A DNA stretch of 64,000 bases from Heyndrickxia oleronia. GTDB lineage: Bacteria > Bacillota > Bacilli > Bacillales > Bacillaceae_C. Of this stretch, positions 56,788 through 64,000 are shown in pieces. Under the pieces are notes generated by a model that was not told the DNA's origin, made no database searches, and was given only the letters and a program-made list of their open reading frames with translations. The DNA is taken from contig NZ_CP065424.1 of the NCBI RefSeq assembly GCF_017809215.1, positions 3,132,001 through 3,196,000 on the forward strand, read 5' to 3'. The translations under genes were made by a program, and so were the position numbers. The first letter of the stretch is position 1. The number at the start of each line of letters is the position of its first letter.

Positions 56788-57729
56788 TCAGTTACTACTT
56801 AGTTCACTAATAAGTTTTTCACAGCTTTCAATATCTTGAACGGAGTATGTTTTAACATCTCGATTTATTTTTCTTATTAATCCAGATAAAACTTTTCCTG
56901 GCCCTATTTCTATAAAAGTATCAACACCATCTTCGATCATTGTAACGATTGAATCCTCCCATAAAACAGGTGAATACAATTGTTCAATTAGTTTTGCTTT
57001 AATATCTTGAGATTGATGCATTGCTCCTGCTGTAACATTAGCAATAACTGGTGTTTTAGCATCTTGTACAGTAATTTCATCAAGAACCTGGACAAATTTT
57101 TCTGCAGCTGGTTTCATTAGCTCAGAATGAAATGGTCCACTTACTTGTAAAGGAAGTACACGCTTTGCACCTGATTCTTTTGCTTTTTGCGAAGCAAGTT
57201 CAACACCTTTTACTGTCCCAGAAATAACGATTTGTCCTGGACAATTTAAATTTGCTAATTGAACAGAATGACCACTTAACGTAATTTCTTTTGTAATTTC
57301 TTGAAGTGAATCTCGATCCAAGCCAAGTACAGCAGCCATCGTTCCTTCACCATTCGGCACAGCTTCTTCCATATATTCACCACGTTTATGAACAGCATAA
57401 ACGGCATCCTCAAAATCAATTGCTCCAGCTGCAACGAGTGCTGTGTACTCTCCAAGACTATGACCTGCTGTATAATCTGCACGTATTCCTGCTTCTTCAA
57501 GACAATTTAATATAGCTATACTCGTAGTAAGTAATGCTGGCTGTGCATTGGTCGTTAATGTTAATTGATCCAATGGTCCATTTAAAATAATAGTTGATAA
57601 AGAATATCCCAAACGCTTGTCTGCACGTTCAAAGATTGATTTCGCATCAGCATTATTTTCAATTACTGATTCTCCCATACCAACCGTTTGAGAACCTTGA
57701 CCTGGAAAAACAAATGCAATTTTCCCCAT
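56788..57729 (-). CDS. fabD: Malonyl CoA-acyl carrier protein transacylase FabD
   Basis: FabD loads malonate on ACP. The 313-residue protein has the oxyanion-hole segment VFPGQGSQTVGMG at 7-19 and the nucleophile Ser91 in AGHSLGEYTALVAAG; His in GPFHSELMKPA is the second catalytic residue. It follows plsX by 12 bases in the FapR-controlled operon. Confidence 0.98.
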   Translation of the reverse strand: MGKIAFVFPGQGSQTVGMGESVIENNADAKSIFERADKRLGYSLSTIILNGPLDQLTLTTNAQPALLTTSIAILNCLEEAGIRADYTAGHSLGEYTALVAAGAIDFEDAVYAVHKRGEYMEEAVPNGEGTMAAVLGLDRDSLQEITKEITLSGHSVQLANLNCPGQIVISGTVKGVELASQKAKESGAKRVLPLQVSGPFHSELMKPAAEKFVQVLDEITVQDAKTPVIANVTAGAMHQSQDIKAKLIEQLYSPVLWEDSIVTMIEDGVDTFIEIGPGKVLSGLIRKINRDVKTYSVQDIESCEKLISELSSN

Positions 57730-57741
57730 GATAATCTCTCC

Positions 57742-58740
57742 TTACTTGTTTTCCTTTTTTATCGTATCTTTAATAATTTGTGTCACTTGATGACTAGCCA
57801 TTTCTCGTGCTTGTCTTACTGCATTATAAAGGGCATTGGCATTTGATGAACCATGAGCCTTAATAACCGGTGAATTTATACCAAAAAGACCTGCACCACC
57901 ATATTCAGTGTAATCCATCATATTTTTTAATTCTTTAAGCTCATTTTTTACTAAACCAGCAGCCAATTTACTTTTAAAATTCGTCATAAATGCTTTTTTT
58001 AAGAGTGAGAATAACGATCCTGCCGTACCTTCAATTGTTTTTAACACCATATTACCAGTAAATCCATCTGTTACGACAACATCAGCCGGACCTTGTAAAA
58101 GCTCTCTTGATTCAATATTACCTACAAAGTTTAAATCAGCTTCTTTTAACATTTCAAATGTTTTTTTCGTTAATTCATTTCCTTTTTTCTCTTCCGTTCC
58201 AATATTCAATAAGCCAACCCGTGGTTTAGCAATACCACGTACCTTCTCTGCATAGATGGACCCCATAATGGCATATTGGAGTAAATGTTCTGGTTTCGCT
58301 TCAGCATTTGCACCCAAATCTAGCATAACAAAACCTTTACCATCAATTGTTGGTAAAGTAGGGGCAAGTGCAGGACGTTCAATTCCGTCAATTCGTCCAA
58401 TAACGAATAGCCCTGCAGCCATTAATGCTCCTGTGTTTCCGGCTGAAATACAGGCATCTGCCTTGCCATCAGCAACTGCCTGGGCCATCAAGACCATGGA
58501 GGCTTGTTTTTTACGTCGAACGGCTTTGACAGGCTCATCAGTTCCTTCGATTACTTCATCAGTATGGACAACCTCAACACGTGGATTTTCTTCTAAATAT
58601 TGTTTAATTTCATCTTCTTTCCCGAATAGTATTATTTCAATATCGGGAAATTCTTTAATTGCTTTATTTACACCTAAAACTATTTCCTTAGGAGCGTTGT
58701 CTCCACCCATTGCATCAATAGCAATTTTCATATTTGTCAC
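57742..58740 (-). CDS. plsX: Phosphate acyltransferase PlsX
   Basis: PlsX makes acyl-phosphate from acyl-ACP for the first step of phospholipid synthesis. The 332-residue protein has the N-terminal [16 protein letters not shown], the [13 protein letters not shown] loop and [16 protein letters not shown]. It lies between fapR and fabD, 51 bases after fapR. Confidence 0.97.
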   Translation of the reverse strand: MTNMKIAIDAMGGDNAPKEIVLGVNKAIKEFPDIEIILFGKEDEIKQYLEENPRVEVVHTDEVIEGTDEPVKAVRRKKQASMVLMAQAVADGKADACISAGNTGALMAAGLFVIGRIDGIERPALAPTLPTIDGKGFVMLDLGANAEAKPEHLLQYAIMGSIYAEKVRGIAKPRVGLLNIGTEEKKGNELTKKTFEMLKEADLNFVGNIESRELLQGPADVVVTDGFTGNMVLKTIEGTAGSLFSLLKKAFMTNFKSKLAAGLVKNELKELKNMMDYTEYGGAGLFGINSPVIKAHGSSNANALYNAVRQAREMASHQVTQIIKDTIKKENK

Positions 58741-58791
58741 CTTTTCTATTTCAAACTCTATCTATTATCGAAACAATCACATCTATTTAAA

Positions 58792-59355
58792 TTAATGACT
58801 ATTTCGATACATTTCGAACTCACCTTTAAATACAAGTTCATTTCCAACAAAACTATTAACCTCTACAACAGTTCGGTCTTTTTCATTATGTACATCGTAT
58901 ACTTTTGCTTTTGCAATCACACGTTCTCCTAGCTTTACCGAACGAGTAAAATGAATATTCGCTTTAGCTGTCAATGCTAATTCATCATTGATCACTGCAA
59001 CTGCTAATGAATTTGCCTGTGCAAAAAGATGATGTCCTCGTGCAATCGCATTTCGTTTAAACACGTGTTCTTTTTTTACCTCGAAAATAGATATTGCACT
59101 TTTATCCAGGTCAATATCTATAATTTCTCCGATAACCTCATCGATCGGAAGTGAAATGACCTCATCTGCAAAACGTTTCTCCGCAACATTCTTTATCCTT
59201 TCCCTTAACTCTGGAATAGATAACTCCAGTCGATCTAAGCGAATGGTTTGGACACTTACATGAAATTGTTCTGCCAGTTCTTCATCAGTAATAAATGGAT
59301 TAGTTTTTATCGTATCCTGTAATCGTATTTGCCGTTCTTTTTTCATTATCTTCAT
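58792..59355 (-). CDS. fapR: Fatty acid and phospholipid biosynthesis regulator FapR
   Basis: FapR represses lipid-synthesis genes and is released by malonyl-CoA. The 187-residue protein has an N-terminal DeoR-type HTH ([22 protein letters not shown]) and a hot-dog effector domain with [17 protein letters not shown] favour the ATG at 59355 (GGTGAT 8 bases upstream); TTG (59361) and another ATG (59346) are alternatives. It heads the operon and has its own operator at 59379-59397, so it is probably autoregulated. Confidence 0.95.
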   Translation of the reverse strand: MKIMKKERQIRLQDTIKTNPFITDEELAEQFHVSVQTIRLDRLELSIPELRERIKNVAEKRFADEVISLPIDEVIGEIIDIDLDKSAISIFEVKKEHVFKRNAIARGHHLFAQANSLAVAVINDELALTAKANIHFTRSVKLGERVIAKAKVYDVHNEKDRTVVEVNSFVGNELVFKGEFEMYRNSH

Positions 59356-59378
59356 CAACAATCATCACCATTCACGAT

Positions 59379-59397
59379 ATTAGGACTTGGTACTAAT
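59379..59397 (-). promoter_or_regulatory. FapR operator
   Basis: On the minus strand the sequence is ATTAGTACCAAGTCCTAAT, an imperfect inverted repeat nearly identical to the known FapR consensus (ATTAGTACCTRGTCTTAAT type). It lies 3 bases downstream of the -10, covering the transcription start, which fits repression of fapR-plsX-fabD-fabG by FapR. Confidence 0.85.
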
Positions 59398-59400
59398 AGT

Positions 59401-59429
59401 AGTATATAAAAAGAATGAGGAGAATGCAA
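59401..59429 (-). promoter_or_regulatory. SigA promoter of the fapR operon
   Basis: Minus strand: TTGCAT (59429-59424), 17 bases, TATACT (59406-59401). The -35 lies inside the recG terminator hairpin, and the FapR operator follows the -10 directly. Confidence 0.75.
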
Positions 59430-59452
59430 GATAAGTAATCTTGCATTCTCCT
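59418..59452 (-). terminator. recG terminator overlapping the fapR promoter
   Basis: AGGAGAATGCAAGAT (59418-59432) pairs perfectly with ATCTTGCATTCTCCT (59438-59452), 15 bp with a 5-base loop. It begins one base after the recG stop and is followed on the minus strand by CATTCTTTTTATA. Its 3' arm contains the TTGCAT used as -35 of fapR. Confidence 0.85.
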
Positions 59453-61504
59453 TCAGTCTAATTTTTCTCCTGCTAATACTCCGGATTTCTCAATATAATT
59501 TCTTAATTGAGTATATTCATCATTTGTCCAGAAATCCTCCTGATTTATAAGTAACTGCGCATCATTTCGTGCTACTTCAAGTGCACGATAATCATGTACC
59601 ATGTCCGCAACTTTAAACTCAGGCAACCCACTTTGTTTTTTTCCAAAAAAGTCTCCAGGTCCACGAAGCTCAAGATCTTTTTCACTTAATAAAAACCCAT
59701 CATTGGTTTCTGTCATTATTTTCATTCTTTCCTTACCAACATCTGTTTTTGGGTTTGCAAGTAGAAAACAATATGATTGATCTTCTCCTCTACCGACCCT
59801 GCCTCGAAGCTGATGCAATTGTGAAAGACCAAAACGTTCTGCATCATAAATGACCATAATTGTTGCATTCGGTACATTTACCCCAACCTCTACGACTGTT
59901 GTAGAGACAAGTACTTGAATTTGATTGCTACTGAACTCTTTCATTACTTGCTCTTTTTCATCTGGATGGAGGCGACCATGCATAAGCCCAACATGAAATT
60001 TTGATTGATAGTAATCCGTAAGCATATGATATACGTCTATCGCATTTTGAACATCAAGCTTTTCAGATTCCTCAATAAGCGGACAAATGACATATGCCTG
60101 TCTCCCTTTAGATAACTCTTTTTCTACAAATCCTAATACACGCTCTAGCATCTCATGTTTTGCCCAATAGGTTTCAATCATTTTTCTCCCAGCTGGCAGT
60201 TCATCAATAATTGAAACATCCATTTCGCCAAAAGCAGTAATGGCTAATGTTCTTGGAATTGGTGTAGCCGTCATAAATAAAACGTCAGGAGCAATCCCTT
60301 TTTCTCTTAGTATTCTCCTTTGTTCAACCCCGAATCGGTGTTGTTCATCAGTTATTACTAAACCTAGACGGTGAAATTGAACCTCATCCTGAATCAATGC
60401 ATGGGTTCCAATTAAGATATTAATCTCCCCATTTTCCAATCTCTCTAAAAGCTCTTTTCGTTTTTTTCCTTTAACCGAGCTTGTTAGTAGAGCTACTTCC
60501 AAACCAACCTGTCCTAATAGAGCTTGTAAAGAGCTTGCATGTTGCTCCGCTAATATTTCAGTTGGTACCATTAAAGCACCTTGATATCCCGCGGTCCAAC
60601 TAGCATATAATGCAACTGCAGCTACTACAGTTTTCCCTGAACCAACATCCCCTTGTAATAAGCGATTCATTCGATAGGGGGATTTCAAATCTGCACATAT
60701 TTCATTAATAACTCTTTTTTGTGCACCTGTTAGTGGGAAGGGCAATTTGTCGAAGAAATCACGCAGTTTTTTTAAATCATAGTGCTGCGCAATACCCGCA
60801 GAATGTTCTCTTTCAAATTTCCTTAAAGCCTGCATCTTTAATTGAAAGTATAGAAATTCTTCATAGACAAATCGTCTTCTAGCGTGCTTTACATCTTCTT
60901 GAGATTCGGGAAAATGCATCATTTTCATGGCGTCTTTCCTTGCCATTAATTTGTATTTTTCTATTAAGGAAATTGGTAGATTTTCATCAATTTCATGACC
61001 ATAATGTTGAAATGCTTGAAGTATAAATTTCCTCAATGTTTTGACCGTTAATGATCCTTTAACAGAATAAACAGGTTCAAATTCAGCTGTATTTTGATGG
61101 GGGCCCAGCTTACATTCTTGGGCAGTTATTGCTGCACGATGTTTATCCCATTTTCCTGTCACCGTTATTGTATCAGCAATATTTAGCTTCTTTTTTAAAT
61201 ATGGTTGATTAAAAAAGTAAACTTTTATTAGATGCCTACCTACAAATAATTGAATAGTTAACCTGGAACGTTTACGACTATAAAACATAAGAGAAGGCTC
61301 ACTATGAACCTTCCCCTCAACAGTCACTTTCTCATCGTGCTCAACATCCTGTAAATCTCGTAATCGATAATCTTCATAACGATAAGGGAAATGCTCTAGT
61401 AAGTCAAAAACAGTAAATATCCCCATAGATGCAAGGATACTCGCGGTTTCCTCACCAATACCTTTAATGATAGATACAGAATCCTTTAAATTAGTCACGG
61501 TCAC
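59453..61504 (-). CDS. recG: ATP-dependent DNA helicase RecG
   Basis: RecG remodels stalled forks and branched DNA. The 683-residue protein has the N-terminal wedge/OB domain, helicase motif I GDVGSGKT (285-292), the DEQH box (ITDEQHRFGV), MTATPIPRTLA, and motif VI QLRGRVGRGEDQSYC. It overlaps sdaAA by 14 bases and is followed by a terminator. Confidence 0.98.
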   Translation of the reverse strand: MTVTNLKDSVSIIKGIGEETASILASMGIFTVFDLLEHFPYRYEDYRLRDLQDVEHDEKVTVEGKVHSEPSLMFYSRKRSRLTIQLFVGRHLIKVYFFNQPYLKKKLNIADTITVTGKWDKHRAAITAQECKLGPHQNTAEFEPVYSVKGSLTVKTLRKFILQAFQHYGHEIDENLPISLIEKYKLMARKDAMKMMHFPESQEDVKHARRRFVYEEFLYFQLKMQALRKFEREHSAGIAQHYDLKKLRDFFDKLPFPLTGAQKRVINEICADLKSPYRMNRLLQGDVGSGKTVVAAVALYASWTAGYQGALMVPTEILAEQHASSLQALLGQVGLEVALLTSSVKGKKRKELLERLENGEINILIGTHALIQDEVQFHRLGLVITDEQHRFGVEQRRILREKGIAPDVLFMTATPIPRTLAITAFGEMDVSIIDELPAGRKMIETYWAKHEMLERVLGFVEKELSKGRQAYVICPLIEESEKLDVQNAIDVYHMLTDYYQSKFHVGLMHGRLHPDEKEQVMKEFSSNQIQVLVSTTVVEVGVNVPNATIMVIYDAERFGLSQLHQLRGRVGRGEDQSYCFLLANPKTDVGKERMKIMTETNDGFLLSEKDLELRGPGDFFGKKQSGLPEFKVADMVHDYRALEVARNDAQLLINQEDFWTNDEYTQLRNYIEKSGVLAGEKLD

Positions 61505-62378
61505 CTAGTGGCATTCCAAAAATTTTAGCCTCTAATCTTCGGCCGGTTGGAGTTGCCGCAAGTCCTCCCTGAGCAGTTTCTTTTAAAGCAGTAGGCATAC
61601 TCTGCCCTATTTTAAACATTGCATCAATCACTTCATCACATGGAATTCGACTTGTAATTCCTGCTAAAGCCATATCTGCTGCAACCATTGCATTTGCAGC
61701 ACCCATCGCATTTCTTTTAACACATGGTACTTCAACAAGGCCTGCAACAGGATCACAAACAAGTCCAAGCATATTTTTCAAGGTAATCGCCATGGCCTCT
61801 GCACATTGAGAAGGTGTCCCACCTGCCATTTCAACAATTGCAGCAGCTGCCATCCCTGCTGCTGATCCAACCTCTGCTTGACAGCCACCAGCTGCACCAG
61901 AAATGGAAGCATTATTCGCAACAACGAAACCAAATGCGCCTGAAGTAAAAAGGAATTGAACCATTTGTTCTCGTGTTGGATGTAATTTGTTTTTCACTGC
62001 AAATAGAGTACCCGGTACTACACCTGCAGATCCAGCAGTTGGCGTTGCACAAATCGTTCCCATTGCCGCATTTACTTCATTGGTTGCTACAGCCTTACTT
62101 ACTGCATCTAAGATAGTTTCACCTGACAAAAAATTCCCTTTTTCGATATATCGTTGCATTAAAACAGCATCTCCACCTGTTAAACCAGAGTGAGAAGTCA
62201 CTCCATTTAATCCACGTTCTACAGCATCTTCCATCACTTTTAGACTTTTGTCCATCTGAGAGAAAATTTCTCCACGTGATCTGCCTGTCACTTCCATCTC
62301 TTGTTCAATCATGATTTCGGAGATTTTTTTATTTTGAGTTTCTGCCATTTCCACTAATTCTGCTACATTTTTAAACAT
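61491..62378 (-). CDS. sdaAA: L-serine dehydratase, alpha chain
   Basis: SdaAA is the iron-sulfur catalytic subunit that deaminates serine to pyruvate. The 295-residue protein has the cluster cysteines in MGTICATPTAG, LGLVCDPVAGLVEVPCVKRN. It follows sdaAB by 69 bases; a cre-like sequence lies in the gap. The end overlaps recG, so recG may be co-transcribed. Confidence 0.96.
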   Translation of the reverse strand: MFKNVAELVEMAETQNKKISEIMIEQEMEVTGRSRGEIFSQMDKSLKVMEDAVERGLNGVTSHSGLTGGDAVLMQRYIEKGNFLSGETILDAVSKAVATNEVNAAMGTICATPTAGSAGVVPGTLFAVKNKLHPTREQMVQFLFTSGAFGFVVANNASISGAAGGCQAEVGSAAGMAAAAIVEMAGGTPSQCAEAMAITLKNMLGLVCDPVAGLVEVPCVKRNAMGAANAMVAADMALAGITSRIPCDEVIDAMFKIGQSMPTALKETAQGGLAATPTGRRLEAKIFGMPLGDRD

Positions 62379-62406
62379 TTTAAAACCTCCTTACTAGTTG
62401 CTATAC

Positions 62407-62421
62407 CGTAAGCGCTCCCAA
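62407..62421 (-). promoter_or_regulatory. cre-like sequence upstream of sdaAA
   Basis: Minus-strand TTGGGAGCGCTTACG resembles a CcpA cre site with two mismatches to the WTGNAANCGNWNNCW consensus. It lies between sdaAB and sdaAA, downstream of the only promoter I see for the pair. Chance occurrence is possible. Confidence 0.25.
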
Positions 62422-62447
62422 AACTTTACTTTTCAAATAGAATTAAA

Positions 62448-63110
62448 TTAATCCACAACTCTAGCAACTTGTGTGATATTAGGTAGTTCTTGAATTTCTT
62501 TCAAAATGAATTCATCAATATTATGATCAACTTCAATGACCATTAGTGCCATTTGTCCTACTTCCTTACGGGAAACTTCCATATGTCCAATATTGATTTC
62601 ATATTTTGATAATACATTGGAAACTGCTGCGATAGCTCCAAATCGATCATTATGAACGACTAATATGGCTGGATGATGTCCTGTTAATCTAAGTTCAAAG
62701 CCATTCAGTTCAGTTATCTCAATTTTACCTCCACCTATGGAAATTCCCACAAGTTCCATTTCACCAATCTCATCACCAATAACAAGTCTTGCTGTATTCG
62801 GATGGTCTGGAACAGCGGTTTCGGTAAAAAATTCGATATGCAATCCTTGTTCTTTTGCAAGATTAATAGAATTGATGATCCTTTCATCGAAAGTATCAAA
62901 ATCTAGTAAACCACCGACTATTGCAACATCTGTTCCATGTCCTTTATAGGTTTCCGCAAAAGAACCGTAAAAATAGATTTTCGCCCATTTAGGAACTCTG
63001 CCAAAAAGTGTACGAGCAACTCGACCAATTCTAGCAGCTCCTGCAGTATGCGAACTGGATGGTCCAATCATGACCGGACCGATAATATCAAATACGCTTT
63101 TATATTTCAT
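62448..63110 (-). CDS. sdaAB: L-serine dehydratase, beta chain
   Basis: SdaAB pairs with SdaAA. The 220-residue protein (start ATG 63110, MKYKSVFDIIGPVMIGPSSS; GGGAG 10 bases upstream) has the SDH beta domain with GPSSSHTAGAARIGR and a C-terminal ACT domain (ILVVHNDRFGAIAAVSNVLS), which may bind serine. A good promoter lies just upstream. Confidence 0.96.
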   Translation of the reverse strand: MKYKSVFDIIGPVMIGPSSSHTAGAARIGRVARTLFGRVPKWAKIYFYGSFAETYKGHGTDVAIVGGLLDFDTFDERIINSINLAKEQGLHIEFFTETAVPDHPNTARLVIGDEIGEMELVGISIGGGKIEITELNGFELRLTGHHPAILVVHNDRFGAIAAVSNVLSKYEINIGHMEVSRKEVGQMALMVIEVDHNIDEFILKEIQELPNITQVARVVD

Positions 63111-63135
63111 TTTTGGCCAACTCCCTCGACTAGAT

Positions 63136-63164
63136 ATTATATTCACATTAACGATTTTTGTCGA
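63136..63164 (-). promoter_or_regulatory. SigA promoter of sdaAB-sdaAA
   Basis: Minus strand: TCGACA (63164-63159), 17 bases, TATAAT (63141-63136). The -10 is perfect. It lies 25 bases before the sdaAB start and directly after the fakA terminator. Confidence 0.8.
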
Positions 63165-63174
63165 TAAAAAGGAA

Positions 63175-63196
63175 ATAGAAGGGTTTCCCCTTCTAT
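63175..63196 (-). terminator. Rho-independent terminator of fakA
   Basis: ATAGAAGGG pairs with CCCTTCTAT (9 bp, 4-base loop); on the minus strand it is followed by TTCCTTTTTATCG. It separates fakA from the sdaAB promoter. Confidence 0.8.
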
Positions 63197-63250
63197 ATAT
63201 TATATCTTCAATTGTTTCATTGGTAAAATTATTTTAGCTGGTAAGAAATA

Positions 63251-64000
63251 TTATTCAACAGAAATAATGAATGAATATAAAGGCTGTTTTCCATTATGAA
63301 CTTCAACTTCAATATCTTCATAATTCTTCTCAATAAATGCTGTCACATTTTCTACCTGTTCAGCTGAAATATCTTCGCCGTAAATAATTGTAATAATCTC
63401 ATCATCTTCATTGACCATTTTATTTACCAATGAAGTCGTTGCTGTAATAAGATCTTTACTTGTTTCAACAATTTTCCCATCAGCTATGCCCATATAATCA
63501 TCTTTTTCAATGGAGATCCCATCAATTGTTGTATCCCGGACTGCATAAGTTACTTGCCCTGTTCTCACATGTTGGATCGCTTCTTTCATTAACTTCTCAT
63601 TTTCCTCTAAAGATAAGGACGGGTTAAATGAAAGTAATGCTGACATTCCCTGTGGTACGGTTTTCGTAGGTAAGACAATTATTTCTTGTTCAGACACCTG
63701 TGCCGCCTGCTCAGCAGCCATAATAATATTTTTATTATTCGGCAAGATAATTATTTTTCTCGCATTTACTTCTTTTACAGCAGTCAATATATCTTCCGTA
63801 CTAGGATTCATCGTCTGACCGCCTTCAATTACAGCACTAGCACCAATACTTTTAAATAAATCAGCAATTCCCTGGCCCATAGAAACAGCAATAATTCCGT
63901 ATTCCTGTTCTTCTTTAGGTACCGTTGTTTCTAATGTGTTATGCATATCTCCAATAATTGAACTATGCTGTTGTCGCATATTTTCGATTTTCATATTGAT
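63251..64000 (-). CDS. fakA: Fatty acid kinase FakA (YloV), C-terminal part
   Basis: FakA phosphorylates fatty acids bound to FakB proteins so that they enter phospholipid synthesis. Only the C-terminal 250 residues or so are in the window; the N-terminal DhaL-type kinase domain lies beyond the right edge. Visible are EEQEYGIIAVSMGQGIADLFKSIGASAVIEGGQTMNPST in part and KKIIILPNNKNIIMAAEQAA, typical of the FakA middle and C-terminal (DegV-contacting) region, ending PLYSFIISVE. Upstream of recG this matches the B. subtilis yloV-sdaAB-sdaAA-recG order. Confidence 0.93.
   Translation of the reverse strand: MNMKIENMRQQHSSIIGDMHNTLETTVPKEEQEYGIIAVSMGQGIADLFKSIGASAVIEGGQTMNPSTEDILTAVKEVNARKIIILPNNKNIIMAAEQAAQVSEQEIIVLPTKTVPQGMSALLSFNPSLSLEENEKLMKEAIQHVRTGQVTYAVRDTTIDGISIEKDDYMGIADGKIVETSKDLITATTSLVNKMVNEDDEIITIIYGEDISAEQVENVTAFIEKNYEDIEVEVHNGKQPLYSFIISVE

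Overview
The window is AT-rich chromosomal DNA of a motile, endospore-former-type Bacillota, most likely a Bacillaceae relative of Bacillus subtilis but not B. subtilis itself. The gene order matches the B. subtilis block from the fla/che operon through codY, topA, sucCD, rnhB, rplS-trmD, ffh, smc, the fatty-acid genes and recG to fakA. CodY, FapR, SwrD, YlxM, the FliY-type switch protein and the CheC/CheD pair are all typical of the group. Almost every gene is on the minus strand, so transcription runs from high to low coordinates. The only clear plus-strand gene is an iron/zinc alcohol dehydrogenase at 41087-42250.

Layout from high to low coordinates. 64000-59453: fakA (cut by the window end), sdaAB, sdaAA and recG. 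59355-55549: the FapR lipid operon fapR-plsX-fabD-fabG-acpP, behind a SigA-type promoter and a FapR operator. 55314-47978: rnc-smc-ftsY and ylxM-ffh (RNA processing, chromosome structure, SRP targeting). 47776-42283: rpsP-khpA-ylqD-rimM-trmD, rplS with a leader, lepB, rbgA and rnhB (ribosome proteins, assembly and tRNA modification). 42250-39024: an inserted pair, the alcohol dehydrogenase and a squalene-hopene (sporulenol) cyclase. 38909-34659: ylqG-ylqH (FliK-like and FlhB-tail-like) and sucCD. 34581-31104: a frameshifted dprA and topA. 30614-26637: xerC-hslV-hslU-codY, with no trmFO between topA and xerC. 26218-362: the fla/che operon from flgB to cheD, about 26 kb and 30 genes, coding for basal body, export apparatus, hook, switch, stator-linked and chemotaxis proteins.

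The flagellar genes are tightly packed, many with overlapping stop and start codons. The few internal gaps carry hairpins (between fliE and fliF, upstream of flgG, and upstream of swrD). At swrD a near-perfect Shine-Dalgarno sequence is separated from the start codon by a 38-nt stem-loop whose folding would restore normal spacing. This is the most unusual regulatory structure I see.

Two genes, fliJ and dprA, are broken by apparent single-base deletions while the rest of each frame is intact. These may be recent mutations or base-calling errors. Two related intergenic elements with inverted-repeat ends (198-292 and 47039-47118) look like copies of a small dispersed repeat. The recG terminator shares its DNA with the fapR promoter. 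I see no prophage, transposase, CRISPR array, rRNA or tRNA gene, and no clearly new multi-gene system; the novelty is mostly at the level of junctions and RNA structures.
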